A stretch of 64,000 bases of DNA from an uncultured Sutterella sp. (GCA_900544345.1 UQUR01000003.1:124001-188000); one strand, 5' to 3'. Shown: positions 16,204 to 25,548, counted from the stretch's first letter. The notes: a model not told the origin generated them from the letters alone. Translations and numbers: made by a program.

Positions 16204-17919
16204 ATGGGACGCGAATTACAACGTGCTTTTTTGTGGATGATTTTCTTGTTAGGACTTTTCATGCTATGGGATGCATGGCAGGTTCGTAACGGTAATCCTT
16301 CCTTTTTCGGTACTCCAGCTCCTGTAGAAGAACAGGTGGTGAGTAATGAAGTAAAGTCTGGAACTGCAGATACGGCTACACAATTGGCCGATAGTAAGGC
16401 AGTGGCTTCTGAGGTGAATGTGACTATCACTAAACCGGTAGAAGTAACGACAGACCTCTTTAAGATCACGTTTGATGCAAATGGTGCCTCAGTAGCTCGT
16501 GCTGAACTATTGCAAGAGCGTCAAACTCCTGATTGGAAAACACGCGGCTTACCCGGCTTGATTTTCGGTTCTTCCGAACAAGAACAGCAGGATGTGGGTA
16601 ATGTTGTGCTGTTCGATACATCTGCACAGCACGTTTATAAGGCTGAAACCGGTCTTGTTGGCGGAAACTTCCCCAATCATCGTACGTCATTCCGCTTGGT
16701 CAGTGACAATTTGACCATGAAAGACGGTCAAGATACTTTAGAAGTACGCTTTGCTGCCAATCAAGGCAATGTAGAGTTAGTGAAAACGTATACGTTCCAC
16801 CGTGGTCATTACGGTATTGACGTCAAGCATGAAGTACGAAACAAGGGTAATGTAGCCATTTCTCCTTCTGTTTACATGCAGCTGACCAGAGACGATGGAA
16901 AGGTTGCGAGCGACAGTGCTTTTTACAATACCTTTACAGGACCGGCAGCTTATACGGAAGATGAAAAATTCCAGAAAATCGACTTTGACTCTATAGCTGA
17001 CGAAGATACCGGTTTACCCAGCCGTTCTAACGAAGGTTGGATTGCAATGTTGCAACACTATTTCTTGACAGCGTGGGTGCCTCAGGAAAACAGTGCTCGT
17101 GAACTTTACACGCGCCAGTTGGATAAGCATTTGTTTGCTATCGGATCGATTGTTTCTGTGGGTGAAGTTGCTCCGGGAGCTGAAAAAACTGTTGACAGTA
17201 TGCTCTACGTCGGCCCGCAAGATCAGCGTCGCCTCGAGTATATTGCTCCCAATCTTGACTTGGTGGTTGACTACGGTTGGTTGACATTCTTAGCTAAGCC
17301 TATTTACTGGTTATTAGCCTTCTTGCAAGGTTTGGTAGGAAACTGGGGCTGGGCCATTGTTCTGCTCACTGTTTTGGTCAAAGCCATTCTCTATCCGATC
17401 TCTGCAGCCGGTTATAAGTCTATGGCCCGTATGCGTGATGTAGCTCCGAGAATGAAAGCTATTCAAGAGAAGTACGGTGACGATAAACAGGCTTTGAATC
17501 AGGCTATGATGGAACTGTATCGCCGTGAAAAGATCAATCCGGCAGGGGGATGCTTCCCAATTTTGCTGCAGATTCCTGTGTTCTTAGCTTTGTATTGGGT
17601 TCTTTTGGCAACGGTCGAATTGCGCGGTGCAAGTTGGTTACTGTGGGTCAGTGACTTGGCCAGTCCCGATCCCTATCTTATTTTGCCGCTTTTGATGGTC
17701 GCTACCATGATCATCCAAATGAAGATCAGTCCGAAACCTACGGATCCGACACAGGCAAAAGTGATGATGTTTATGCCGATTATCTTCGGTGTCATGTTCT
17801 TCTTCTTTGCTTCTGGCTTGGTTTTGTACTGGTTAACCAACAACGTTCTGTCTATTTGGCAACAGTGGTATGTCAATAAACAGATTGAGGAAGAAAGAAG
17901 GAAAAGAACAATTTCTTAA
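16204..17919 (+). CDS. yidC: Membrane protein insertase YidC
   Basis: The 571-residue insertase has an N-terminal membrane segment (about residues 6-23), a large periplasmic P1 domain (about 60-345), and a C-terminal five-helix core. That core contains GNWGWAIVLLTVLVKAILYP and the cytoplasmic loop with MREKYGDDK-like sequence. It inserts membrane proteins alone or with Sec, including ATP synthase subunit c encoded in this window. The size and domain order are normal for Gram-negative YidC. It ends the rpmH operon and is followed by a strong hairpin terminator. Confidence 0.97.
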   Translation: MGRELQRAFLWMIFLLGLFMLWDAWQVRNGNPSFFGTPAPVEEQVVSNEVKSGTADTATQLADSKAVASEVNVTITKPVEVTTDLFKITFDANGASVARAELLQERQTPDWKTRGLPGLIFGSSEQEQQDVGNVVLFDTSAQHVYKAETGLVGGNFPNHRTSFRLVSDNLTMKDGQDTLEVRFAANQGNVELVKTYTFHRGHYGIDVKHEVRNKGNVAISPSVYMQLTRDDGKVASDSAFYNTFTGPAAYTEDEKFQKIDFDSIADEDTGLPSRSNEGWIAMLQHYFLTAWVPQENSARELYTRQLDKHLFAIGSIVSVGEVAPGAEKTVDSMLYVGPQDQRRLEYIAPNLDLVVDYGWLTFLAKPIYWLLAFLQGLVGNWGWAIVLLTVLVKAILYPISAAGYKSMARMRDVAPRMKAIQEKYGDDKQALNQAMMELYRREKINPAGGCFPILLQIPVFLALYWVLLATVELRGASWLLWVSDLASPDPYLILPLLMVATMIIQMKISPKPTDPTQAKVMMFMPIIFGVMFFFFASGLVLYWLTNNVLSIWQQWYVNKQIEEERRKRTIS

Positions 17920-17945
17920 AAACTTTTGACCTAGGCATGAAGAAT

Positions 17946-17973
17946 AATGGGGGCTACTTAAGCCCCCATTTTT
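17946..17973. terminator. Bidirectional terminator after yidC
   Basis: A perfect 10-bp stem (17946-17955 with 17961-17970, loop ACTTA) is rich in G-C and followed by T's on the plus strand. It separates yidC from a convergent small membrane-protein gene whose stop is at 17975. Confidence 0.85.
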
Positions 17974-17974
17974 A

Positions 17975-18274
17975 TTATTCACGACTTTTGCCTGCAAGAA
18001 GAAGTAATGGCCATAGCCAAACAGAAATAAACCACAGGAGCATGAATTTAATTGATAATTTTTTTCGTTCTGCCTTGTATGTTTTGAAAAATATTGCGAT
18101 AGCTCCGCAAATAACCCATAAAAGAGTGAGACCGTAAACAATGACACGAACAAGATAGGTGTCACCTAGAAATGCCGCTATGTAAGCTGAGACAGGAACT
18201 GATGTAGCTATTGCGCAGCATGCTCCGATTAATGCATTTCCGAAAAAAGAGGACTCATCATTTTTTAAAGACAT
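17975..18274 (-). CDS. Small membrane protein of unknown function
   Basis: This encodes a 99-residue hydrophobic protein that I do not recognise. It has about three membrane segments: near residues 13-33 (GACCAIATSVPVSAYIAAFL), 42-64 and 76-93. A basic stretch (KTYKAERKK) sits between the last two. AGGAG lies 11 nt before the ATG, which supports real translation. It is on the opposite strand to both neighbours, yidC (convergent) and mnmE (divergent). No family or pathway can be assigned. Confidence 0.6.
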   Translation of the reverse strand: MSLKNDESSFFGNALIGACCAIATSVPVSAYIAAFLGDTYLVRVIVYGLTLLWVICGAIAIFFKTYKAERKKLSIKFMLLWFISVWLWPLLLLAGKSRE

Positions 18275-18387
18275 AGCGCTTTAAACTCCTTAGTTTCATT
18301 TGGCCTCAATGTAGCAAATTTTTTATTTGAAGTTGAAAAACGCCGGTTTGTCAGTGCGATAATTAACCCATATTTTTAGAGGTTTTT

Positions 18388-19770
18388 ATGCCGATATATT
18401 CTGATCGTGATCCAATTGTTGCTATTGCTACAGCCTCCGGTAGGGGAGGTGTCGGAATTATCCGTTTATCGGGCAATGATAGCTTTATAAGTGGTTTTAT
18501 TAAGGATTACTTTGGTTCTCAAGAGAAATTAAAACCAAGGTATGCTCACTATCGCCAGTTTAAAGATGATAGGGGGGTTCTTCTTGATGAAGGACTAGCT
18601 CTTTATTTCCCGGCCCCAAGATCTTATACAGGTGAGTCTGTTCTCGAGTTGCAAGCTCATGGTGGACCGGTTGTGTTGCAGATGCTATTGCATTCTATCT
18701 TACGATTGGGCCGCTCAGCGGGTTTGCGTTTGGCTGAACCGGGGGAATTTACCAAACGAGCCTTTTTGAACGGGCGTATTGATCTGTCGCAGGCAGAGGC
18801 AGTTGCTGATTTAATTGATGCAACAACAGAAGGGGCTGCCAGAGCGGCTTCTCGTTCTTTAAATGGTGACTTTTCTAAAAGTATTCATGCTGTTGGAGAC
18901 CAGATTATTGAATTGCGGGCATTGATTGAGGCTATTTTGGATTTTCCGGAAGAAGAGATTGACTTTATAAAGAGTACTCAAGCTCGCGAAAGAATGAGCA
19001 AAATCATTGTTGATTTCGAGCATTTGATGCACCAGTCTCAACAGGGTTCAATATTAAGAGAAGGCGTAAAAGTAGTTTTGGTTGGCAGTCCTAATGTCGG
19101 AAAGTCATCTTTAATGAATTGTCTGAGCGGATCAGATATTGCTATTGTGACCGATATAGCGGGTACAACTCGGGACAAAATTGAAAACGAAATCAGTATT
19201 AATGGCGTCGCATTGCGTCTGGTTGACACTGCAGGGGTACGAGAAACCACAGATAAGGTTGAAAGTATTGGGATTGAAAGGACGCTGCAGGCTGTAGAGG
19301 ATGCTGATATTGTCTTACATCTGGTAGATGCCACTAATGAGTACCCTGATGAAGAAGGTCAAAAAACACTTCATAAAGTGATGCAAAGAGTTTCCTCTGG
19401 GGTGTCGGTGATTCAGGTTTTAAATAAATGTGATCTTGATCATAAGATTCCGGATGACAGTTGGTTACCGATCTCGGCTAAAACAGGAGAGGGGATTGAT
19501 CGTTTAAAGAATAAACTTCTTGAATTGGTTGGGTGGGAAAATCAACCTGAAAGCACGTTTTTGGCGCGTGAAAGGCATTTACAAGCATTGTCAAATGCTT
19601 ATGAACATTTAGAATTAGCAAACCAATTTGTGAACATGAGCGATCCTCCTTTGGAGTTGTTGGCAGAAGAATTGCGACTGAGCAATGATGAATTGGGAGT
19701 CATACTCGGTGAAACGACTCCGGATGATATTTTAGGTATGATCTTTAGTCGCTTCTGTATTGGTAAGTAA
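18388..19770 (+). CDS. mnmE: tRNA uridine-5-carboxymethylaminomethyl modification GTPase MnmE
   Basis: The 460-residue GTPase forms with MnmG the complex that modifies wobble U34 of several tRNAs. The N-terminal formyl-THF-binding domain is followed by the G domain with G1 GSPNVGKSS, the DIAGTTRD switch and NKCD, and by the C-terminal FCIGK with its essential Cys. AGAGG stands 5 nt before the ATG. The length is normal. It begins an mnmE-mnmG-rsmG cluster; a parS-like site lies in the gap before mnmG. Confidence 0.98.
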   Translation: MPIYSDRDPIVAIATASGRGGVGIIRLSGNDSFISGFIKDYFGSQEKLKPRYAHYRQFKDDRGVLLDEGLALYFPAPRSYTGESVLELQAHGGPVVLQMLLHSILRLGRSAGLRLAEPGEFTKRAFLNGRIDLSQAEAVADLIDATTEGAARAASRSLNGDFSKSIHAVGDQIIELRALIEAILDFPEEEIDFIKSTQARERMSKIIVDFEHLMHQSQQGSILREGVKVVLVGSPNVGKSSLMNCLSGSDIAIVTDIAGTTRDKIENEISINGVALRLVDTAGVRETTDKVESIGIERTLQAVEDADIVLHLVDATNEYPDEEGQKTLHKVMQRVSSGVSVIQVLNKCDLDHKIPDDSWLPISAKTGEGIDRLKNKLLELVGWENQPESTFLARERHLQALSNAYEHLELANQFVNMSDPPLELLAEELRLSNDELGVILGETTPDDILGMIFSRFCIGK

Positions 19771-19793
19771 TTGATTTTATTGAATAAATAATT

Positions 19794-19809
19794 TGTTTCA
19801 CGTGAAACG
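19794..19809. promoter_or_regulatory. parS: parS site (perfect 14-bp core)
   Basis: The 14-bp palindrome GTTTCACGTGAAAC is at 19795-19808, matching the universal bacterial parS core; only the final base of the 16-bp form differs. It lies in the mnmE-mnmG gap and touches the mnmG ribosome binding site, about 3.5 kb from parAB. Confidence 0.9.
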
Positions 19810-19818
19810 GGGACTAAA

Positions 19819-21711
19819 ATGGATTATCCTGTTCGTTATGATGTAATTGTTGTTGGTTGTGGTCATGCTGGCGCTGAAGCCTGTTTAGCTGCGGCTAGAA
19901 TGGGCTGTAAAACTTTATTGATTACACATAATGTAGAAACAATCGGCCAGTTATCGTGTAATCCGTCTATTGGTGGTATCGGTAAAAGTCATTTGGTTAA
20001 AGAAGTTGACGCTATGGGCGGAGCGATGGCTCAAGTTACGGATGAGGCGGGGATCCAGTTTAGGGTATTAAATAGTTCAAAAGGACCGGCTGTTCGAGCA
20101 ACCAGAGCGCAAATTGATAGAGAGTTGTATCGGATAGCTATGCGTCGACGTATTGAAAATCAGAAGAATTTATGGGTTTTTCAGCAGGGGGTTGATGACT
20201 TAATTGTTGAAAACTATCGTGTAGTTGGGGTTGTTACTCAAACAAATATAAAGATCTATGCAAAAACAGTCGTTATTACAGCTGGTACTTTCTTACATGG
20301 TCTCATACACATTGGGTTAGAGCATTATCAAGCCGGCAGAGTGGGAGATCCTGCAAGTATTAAGTTGGCTGAGCGTTTAATTGATTTAGGACTGCCGAAA
20401 GGAAGACTGAAGACTGGGACTCCCGCGAGAATTGATGGTAGATCGATCGATTTTGAAAAATGTGAAAAGCAATTGGGAGATTTAGACCCTGTACCTAGTT
20501 TTTCATTATTGGAGCCTCAGATTCAACATCCTAAGCAAGTGCCGTGTTGGATCACTAATACAAATACAGAAACTCATAACATCATTCGGGCTAATCTTGA
20601 TCGGTCACCAATGTTCTCAGGAATAATTGAGGGGATTGGACCACGTTATTGTCCTTCGATTGAGGATAAAGTGGTACGTTTTGCAGATAAAAACTCCCAT
20701 CATGTTTTCTTAGAACCTGAGGGGTTGCAAACTAATATTTATTATCCGAATGGAATATCGTCCAGTTTGCCATTTGATGTTCAAATTGCATTTATGCATA
20801 CCATACCGGGACTTGAAAATGCTCATTTTGTGAGACCTGCATATGCAATCGAATATGATTATTACGATCCAAGAGAATTAAGAACATCTTTAGAAACAAA
20901 ACAAATCGAGGGCTTATTTTTTGCAGGTCAGATTAATGGAACAACTGGTTATGAAGAAGCTGCGGCTCAGGGATTGTTAGCCGGTCTAAATGCTGCATTA
21001 AAGGTTCAGGGTAAAGAACCATGGGTTCCGCGAAGAGATCAAGCCTATATTGGTGTGATGGTTGACGATTTAATTACAAAGGGCGTAACTGAACCCTATC
21101 GAATGTTTACTTCTCGTGCAGAATATCGTTTAAGTCTCAGAGAAGACAATGCGGATGATAGATTGACAGAAATAGGCCGCAAGTTGGGTTTGGTTGATGA
21201 TATAAGATGGGATTTCTTCAATCGTAAGCGTGATGCGATTGCTAAAGAAATTGAAAGATTGAAAGGAACTTGGGTATATCCTGGACTGATTTCCGGTGAA
21301 GAATCACGAAGAGTATTAGGTGGGGATATTGAGCGCGAATATTCACTTTTTAATCTTCTGTCTCGACCCAATGTTTCACATGAAACATTAAAAACTTTGA
21401 CAAAAAATGATGGTTCATTAGTCGGGCAAGCTCCGCAATTGTCCAATTCTGAAATTGAGCAGATAGAAATAACCGCTAAATATTCTGGTTATATCAATAG
21501 GCAAAAGGATGAAGTTCAGAAAATTTTAGAGCATGAAATGACCAGAATTCCTGCTGATTTTGATTATGACAAAGTCAAAGGATTGTCATTTGAAGTACGC
21601 CAAAAGCTAAAAGCCCAAAATCCTGAAACGATTGGTCAGGCGGGGAGAATTAGTGGTGTTACGCCTGCAGCAATTAGCCTTCTGTTAATTTTCATCAAAT
21701 CAAGAAGATAA
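19819..21711 (+). CDS. mnmG: tRNA uridine-5-carboxymethylaminomethyl modification enzyme MnmG
   Basis: The 630-residue FAD enzyme partners with MnmE. The dinucleotide-binding motif VVGCGHAGAEACLAAARMG is at residues 11-29, and SCNPSIGGIGKSHLVKE and the Cys-containing PARIDGRSIDF block are conserved. The C-terminal helical domain with ISGVTPAAISLLL binds MnmE. Length and start fit the family; GGGG precedes the ATG. A parS-like site is embedded at codons for PNVSHETL (21372-21387). Confidence 0.98.
   Translation: MDYPVRYDVIVVGCGHAGAEACLAAARMGCKTLLITHNVETIGQLSCNPSIGGIGKSHLVKEVDAMGGAMAQVTDEAGIQFRVLNSSKGPAVRATRAQIDRELYRIAMRRRIENQKNLWVFQQGVDDLIVENYRVVGVVTQTNIKIYAKTVVITAGTFLHGLIHIGLEHYQAGRVGDPASIKLAERLIDLGLPKGRLKTGTPARIDGRSIDFEKCEKQLGDLDPVPSFSLLEPQIQHPKQVPCWITNTNTETHNIIRANLDRSPMFSGIIEGIGPRYCPSIEDKVVRFADKNSHHVFLEPEGLQTNIYYPNGISSSLPFDVQIAFMHTIPGLENAHFVRPAYAIEYDYYDPRELRTSLETKQIEGLFFAGQINGTTGYEEAAAQGLLAGLNAALKVQGKEPWVPRRDQAYIGVMVDDLITKGVTEPYRMFTSRAEYRLSLREDNADDRLTEIGRKLGLVDDIRWDFFNRKRDAIAKEIERLKGTWVYPGLISGEESRRVLGGDIEREYSLFNLLSRPNVSHETLKTLTKNDGSLVGQAPQLSNSEIEQIEITAKYSGYINRQKDEVQKILEHEMTRIPADFDYDKVKGLSFEVRQKLKAQNPETIGQAGRISGVTPAAISLLLIFIKSRR
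21372..21387. promoter_or_regulatory. parS: parS-like site inside mnmG
   Basis: TGTTTCACATGAAACA differs at one central base from the consensus TGTTTCACGTGAAACA. It is the exact reverse complement of the site at 22537-22552. Confidence 0.7.
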
Positions 21712-21725
21712 TCCGGGTAAGCTTT

Positions 21726-22376
21726 ATGAGTAATTTTTTGGATTTAAATAGATTGATTAAAGGTTTGGGAGAGTTAAATCTCTCTTTAACAGACAATCAA
21801 ATTCAACAAATTGATGCTTATGCTGAAATGCTTTTTAAATGGAATAAAACCTTTAATTTAACGTCCATTACAGATAAAGAAGAGGTGTTGACACATCATA
21901 TTCTTGACTCATTAGCGACTGTTTCTACTTTCTCTCACTATCTTTTACCTGGGAAATCTTTGCTGGATGTTGGTTCCGGTGGGGGGCTTCCGGCTATTCC
22001 TTTGGCAATAGTATTTCCAGATTCTTTTGTTTCAATGATTGATCCTGTAGGGAAGAAAACAGCTTTTCTCACTCAAACAGGAGTTTATTTAAAGCTTAAA
22101 AATATAAAGGTAATTCATAATCGAGTAGAGAACATCACTGCTCCTTTATACGATGTTATCTCCTCTAGGGCTTTTTCCTCTTTGTCGAGTTTTGTTTCGC
22201 TTTCTAATCATTTATTAAAAGATGACGGTATATGGATTGCTCTTAAAGGAAAAAATCCTTCAGGTGAACTCTTAGAGTTAGGAGAGAATTTTACAAATAA
22301 AGTAATCTCAGTAAGCGTACCTTTTTTGCCTGAAGAAAGAAATTTAGTCTTGATTAAACAAATTGGTACATTATAG
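21726..22376 (+). CDS. rsmG: 16S rRNA (guanine527-N7)-methyltransferase RsmG
   Basis: The 216-residue SAM-dependent methyltransferase modifies G527 of 16S rRNA. The SAM motif SLLDVGSGGGLPAIPLAI is near residue 80, and the family segments FKWNKTFNLTSITD and SRAFSSLSSFV are present. It follows mnmG by 14 bp. The region is AT-rich compared with the atp genes. Loss of this enzyme is known to give low-level streptomycin resistance. Confidence 0.95.
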   Translation: MSNFLDLNRLIKGLGELNLSLTDNQIQQIDAYAEMLFKWNKTFNLTSITDKEEVLTHHILDSLATVSTFSHYLLPGKSLLDVGSGGGLPAIPLAIVFPDSFVSMIDPVGKKTAFLTQTGVYLKLKNIKVIHNRVENITAPLYDVISSRAFSSLSSFVSLSNHLLKDDGIWIALKGKNPSGELLELGENFTNKVISVSVPFLPEERNLVLIKQIGTL

Positions 22377-22536
22377 TTCTTATTAATTGATTTTTAAATT
22401 GCCCAAATAATAAGCAAATGTAAGAAAAAATCTCATAAAACAAATAGATAAAACTTATTTTTAATTAAGATGTGAAATTATTAATGCCTATAATTTAAGC
22501 AAAATAAATAAATATAGAAAAATAAATAAACTGTTA

Positions 22537-22580
22537 TGTTTCATGTGAAACACTTCGTCTCGTTTTTGCGAGATTTTTTT
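22537..22580. promoter_or_regulatory. parS: parS-like site and terminator after rsmG
   Basis: TGTTTCATGTGAAACA at 22537-22552 is one base off the parS consensus. Directly behind it is a short intrinsic terminator: stem TCTCG/CGAGA (22558-22562 with 22569-22573) followed by T8. The rest of the 22377-22669 gap is AT-rich without ORFs. Confidence 0.7.
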
Positions 22581-22669
22581 TATGAAAATAAATTAATACG
22601 GCAGATTTTTTGTTTTAGTTATGTAAAAATGAGTTTGTTCGATTTTTTTTAGATTGAGTGAGGTTTGAC

Positions 22670-23326
22670 GTGCTTGATCAGGTCGTCAGTACATTTTTGT
22701 TTGCCTTTGCCTCGTTTATTCCTGTCTTGAATCCTTTTGGTGGGGCGATGTTCTTTCTGGCTTTGACCCCGAATATTGATCAGGAAACCAGAAAAATGAT
22801 GGTTAATAGAATAGTTTTTTATTCAATGATCATCATGTTGATAAGTTTATTTGCCGGTCATCTTATATTAAGTTTCTTCGGTATTTCTATGGGTGTTCTG
22901 CGAGTTGGGGGTGGTTTGGTATTGATTTCAGCCGGTTGGAAGGCACTCAATGAAGCTGCTCACGATGATACGGATAACTCAAATATTGAGCCTCCAAAAT
23001 CAAGAAAAAAATTACTCTCTATGGCCTTTTATCCGATAACTTTGCCTCTCACAATGGGGCCGGGGATGATTGCCGTTTCCACGGCTATCGGCACAGGTAT
23101 GATAGGTCATGGAACGGAAAACTTAATCGGTTGTTTGTTGGCTACGGTGGCAACCCTATTAACGGTATATGTGTGCTATAGATACTGCGACCGAGTAAGT
23201 CAGGCGGTCGGGGCAACCGGTGCAGATGCTTTGTCAAGGGTATTTGCTTTTATCTTGCTGTGTATCGGTATTTCCATCCTTTGGCAAGGATTTACTGAAT
23301 TGTGGCTTTCTATGCCAAAAGCGTAA
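22670..23326 (+). CDS. MarC family integral membrane protein
   Basis: This encodes an about 218-residue MarC/UPF0056 protein with six membrane segments. IPVLNPFGGAMFFLALTP near the N-terminus and PLTMGPGMIAVSTAIGTG in the middle are the two duplicated NP/GPG family motifs. The function of this family is not settled; some members export amino acids. I choose GTG 22670, preceded by GAGTGAGG at 6 nt; GTG 22658 would overlap that site. It lies between rsmG and parA. A second paralogue is at 42411-43067. Confidence 0.85.
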   Translation: MLDQVVSTFLFAFASFIPVLNPFGGAMFFLALTPNIDQETRKMMVNRIVFYSMIIMLISLFAGHLILSFFGISMGVLRVGGGLVLISAGWKALNEAAHDDTDNSNIEPPKSRKKLLSMAFYPITLPLTMGPGMIAVSTAIGTGMIGHGTENLIGCLLATVATLLTVYVCYRYCDRVSQAVGATGADALSRVFAFILLCIGISILWQGFTELWLSMPKA

Positions 23327-23340
23327 AGGGTTAGATAAAA

Positions 23341-24132
23341 ATGGCTTTAACATTTTGTGTTGCAAATCAAAAGGGTGGTGTCGGAAAGACCACAACTGCT
23401 GTTAATTTGTCAGCGGCATTAGCAAAGTTAAAACAAAGGGTATTACTGATTGATTTAGACCCTCAAGGTAATGCTACAACAGGAAGCGGTGTTGGCAAGG
23501 ATTCGATAACTGAAACGGTTTATCCCTTGTTGTTCGGTCAGGCTTCATTTGAGCAGGTAGTTATTCATACTGAAGAAGCAGGGTACGATATATTGCCCGC
23601 TAACCGAGAATTGGCCGGTGCAGAAGTAGAATTGGTTCAGCTCGATGACAGAGATGAACGGTTAAAGAAAATATTGCAGGAACAGGATAAAAATTACGAT
23701 TTTGTAATTATTGATTGTCCTCCCTCACTTTCTATGCTGACAATTAATGCTCTGTGTTCTGCCAGAGGGGTGATCGTTCCTATGCAATGTGAATACTTCG
23801 CGATGGAAGGATTAACCGATTTAATTGGTTCCGTAAGAAGAATTCAGGCGGCTAAAAATCCGGATTTGACATTAATTGGACTGCTAAGGGTTATGTTTGA
23901 TCCTCGGGTGACCTTACAGCAGCAAGTCAGTGAACAGTTGAAAGAATTTTTTGGTGACAAAGTTTTTAAGACTGTGATTCCAAGAAATGTTAGGCTTGCC
24001 GAGGCGCCAAGTTACGGATTGCCGGGAGTTTTGTACGATAAATCCAGCAAAGGTGCAAAAGCCTATTTGGAATTTGGTACCGAATTTCTTAAGAGAATGA
24101 AAAAGTATAAGAAGCAAAGCAAGGAGCAATAA
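23341..24132 (+). CDS. parA: Chromosome partitioning ATPase ParA
   Basis: The 263-residue deviant Walker ATPase drives segregation of ParB-parS complexes. The deviant Walker A KGGVGKTTT is at residues 11-19, Walker A' DLDPQGNA near 40 and Walker B FVIIDCPPSLS near 121. There is no N-terminal HTH, so it is the chromosomal Soj type. It is coupled to parB (one base between stop and ATG) and lies within a few kb of three parS-like sites. Confidence 0.97.
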   Translation: MALTFCVANQKGGVGKTTTAVNLSAALAKLKQRVLLIDLDPQGNATTGSGVGKDSITETVYPLLFGQASFEQVVIHTEEAGYDILPANRELAGAEVELVQLDDRDERLKKILQEQDKNYDFVIIDCPPSLSMLTINALCSARGVIVPMQCEYFAMEGLTDLIGSVRRIQAAKNPDLTLIGLLRVMFDPRVTLQQQVSEQLKEFFGDKVFKTVIPRNVRLAEAPSYGLPGVLYDKSSKGAKAYLEFGTEFLKRMKKYKKQSKEQ

Positions 24133-24133
24133 G

Positions 24134-25021
24134 ATGGTCGTAAGAAAGAGAAGCGGATTGGGCAAGGGTCTGGATGCTTTGCTCGGAAAGAAAGATGAGG
24201 TAGTGATTACTTTGGCTGATGCAAAAGGGGATGATGCCTCAGAGCTTGATTTAGATAAGATTCTGCCGGGGAAATATCAGCCGAGAACAAGGATGGACAA
24301 GGAATCTTTAGAGGAATTGGCCCAATCCATTAAAGAACAAGGTTTAATTTCCCCCATTCTTGTTCGTCCGATTGCTAAGAATCGTTATGAAATTATTGCC
24401 GGAGAAAGACGTTATCAGGCTTCTAAGTTGGCTGGTTTGAAAAAGGTTCCGGTTCTGATTCGGAAAATATCAAACGAAAAAGCTCTGGCGTGGGCTTTAA
24501 TTGAAAATATCCAGCGCGAGGATTTAAATCCTTTAGAAGAGGCTGCCGGTATCCAAAGATTATTGGATGAATTCCATATGACGCATGAGACAGCTTCTCA
24601 GGCGATTGGCAGAAGTCGAACAGCCACAACGAATCTTTTGCGCCTTTTGAACTTAGCCAAACCCGTACAGGAAAGATTAATGGCCAATGAAATTTCTATG
24701 GGTCATGCACGTGCTCTTTTAAGTTTAGAGCCTGCCATGCAGGTTGCTGTGGCCAATGAAATTGTGAAGAAAGGGCTTTCGGTTCGGCAAGTTGAAACTT
24801 TAGTTGCCGGAATGGCTTTGAAAAAGTTGTCCAAGGGCAAAAATATTAAAAAAACGGCTAAAGATTCAGATACGCTTCGTTTGGAAGAAGATCTGTCTAA
24901 TTTTTTAGGAGCAACGGTCAGGATTGATACCAATAAAAAAGGAAAGGGGAAACTGATCATTGAGTTTTCGGATTTAGACCAATTTGATGGCATTATTGCT
25001 CATTTCGGAAACTTTGATTGA
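24134..25021 (+). CDS. parB: Chromosome partitioning protein ParB
   Basis: This encodes a 295-residue CTP-dependent clamp that loads at parS. The N-terminus KRSGLGKGLDALLG is the ParA-stimulating motif. Box I PGKYQPR is at residues 45-51 and the CTP-binding GERRYQA at 90-96. A helix-turn-helix around 140-165 (QAIGRSRTATTNLLRLL) reads parS, and a C-terminal dimer domain ends it. AAGGAG precedes the ATG. Length and order are normal for a chromosomal Spo0J. Confidence 0.97.
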   Translation: MVVRKRSGLGKGLDALLGKKDEVVITLADAKGDDASELDLDKILPGKYQPRTRMDKESLEELAQSIKEQGLISPILVRPIAKNRYEIIAGERRYQASKLAGLKKVPVLIRKISNEKALAWALIENIQREDLNPLEEAAGIQRLLDEFHMTHETASQAIGRSRTATTNLLRLLNLAKPVQERLMANEISMGHARALLSLEPAMQVAVANEIVKKGLSVRQVETLVAGMALKKLSKGKNIKKTAKDSDTLRLEEDLSNFLGATVRIDTNKKGKGKLIIEFSDLDQFDGIIAHFGNFD

Positions 25022-25099
25022 CGTATCGTTATATATAGGTTCCTGACCTTCGTCCAGAAAACGAGGTTGGGAATAACCAAAAAAATGTCCGATAGGATT

Positions 25100-25140
25100 A
25101 AGGGTTTACACCGTCAAAACCTTGGTGTAAACCCTTGTTT
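25100..25140 (+). terminator. Terminator after parB
   Basis: A perfect 13-bp stem (25100-25112 with 25124-25136) with an 11-nt loop, followed by TTGTTT. It separates parAB from the ATP synthase operon. Confidence 0.8.
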
Positions 25141-25163
25141 CTATAAGTAACCTATCGTATAAT
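25135..25163 (+). promoter_or_regulatory. Candidate atp operon promoter
   Basis: A perfect TATAAT at 25158-25163 is preceded after 17 bp by a weak -35 TTGTTT (25135-25140) that overlaps the end of the parB terminator. It lies 42 bp before atpI. Confidence 0.55.
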
Positions 25164-25204
25164 CCGCACAGAATAATGGTTTGTAGGGGTGACTACTAAC
25201 TTTT

Positions 25205-25546
25205 ATGAAGAAAATAGTACTTCTACAGATCGTTGCCACTATTGGAGTAGCTGCAATTTCCGCTCTGTTCGGAGGGGAGGGTGCGGCCCTTTCGGCGTTC
25301 CTGGCAGGCCTGGCCTGTTTGGTGCCGAATGCGTTGTTTGCGTTGAATCTGAGTGTCTTGGTTCGGCTGAGTCCTTCGTATTCACCGCTTTTCTTCTTTA
25401 TTGGCGAGTTCGTTAAGATCGTTGCAATCGCGCTGTTGTTATGCCTGATTGTAATGTTGTATGAGGACTTGGTTTGGCCCGCAATGATCGGTTCGGTTAT
25501 TGTGGTCTTAAATTGTTCCTTTTTGGGACTTCTAACCCGAGAATAA
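25205..25546 (+). CDS. atpI: ATP synthase protein I
   Basis: This is a 113-residue protein with about four membrane segments, first in the atp operon. It fits the AtpI family by size, hydropathy (LFGGEGAALSAFLAGLACLVPNALFAL) and position. In other bacteria it assists assembly of the c-ring but is dispensable. Sequence conservation of this family is low, so the call rests largely on context. atpB follows after 2 bp. Confidence 0.85.
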   Translation: MKKIVLLQIVATIGVAAISALFGGEGAALSAFLAGLACLVPNALFALNLSVLVRLSPSYSPLFFFIGEFVKIVAIALLLCLIVMLYEDLVWPAMIGSVIVVLNCSFLGLLTRE

Positions 25547-25548
25547 AC

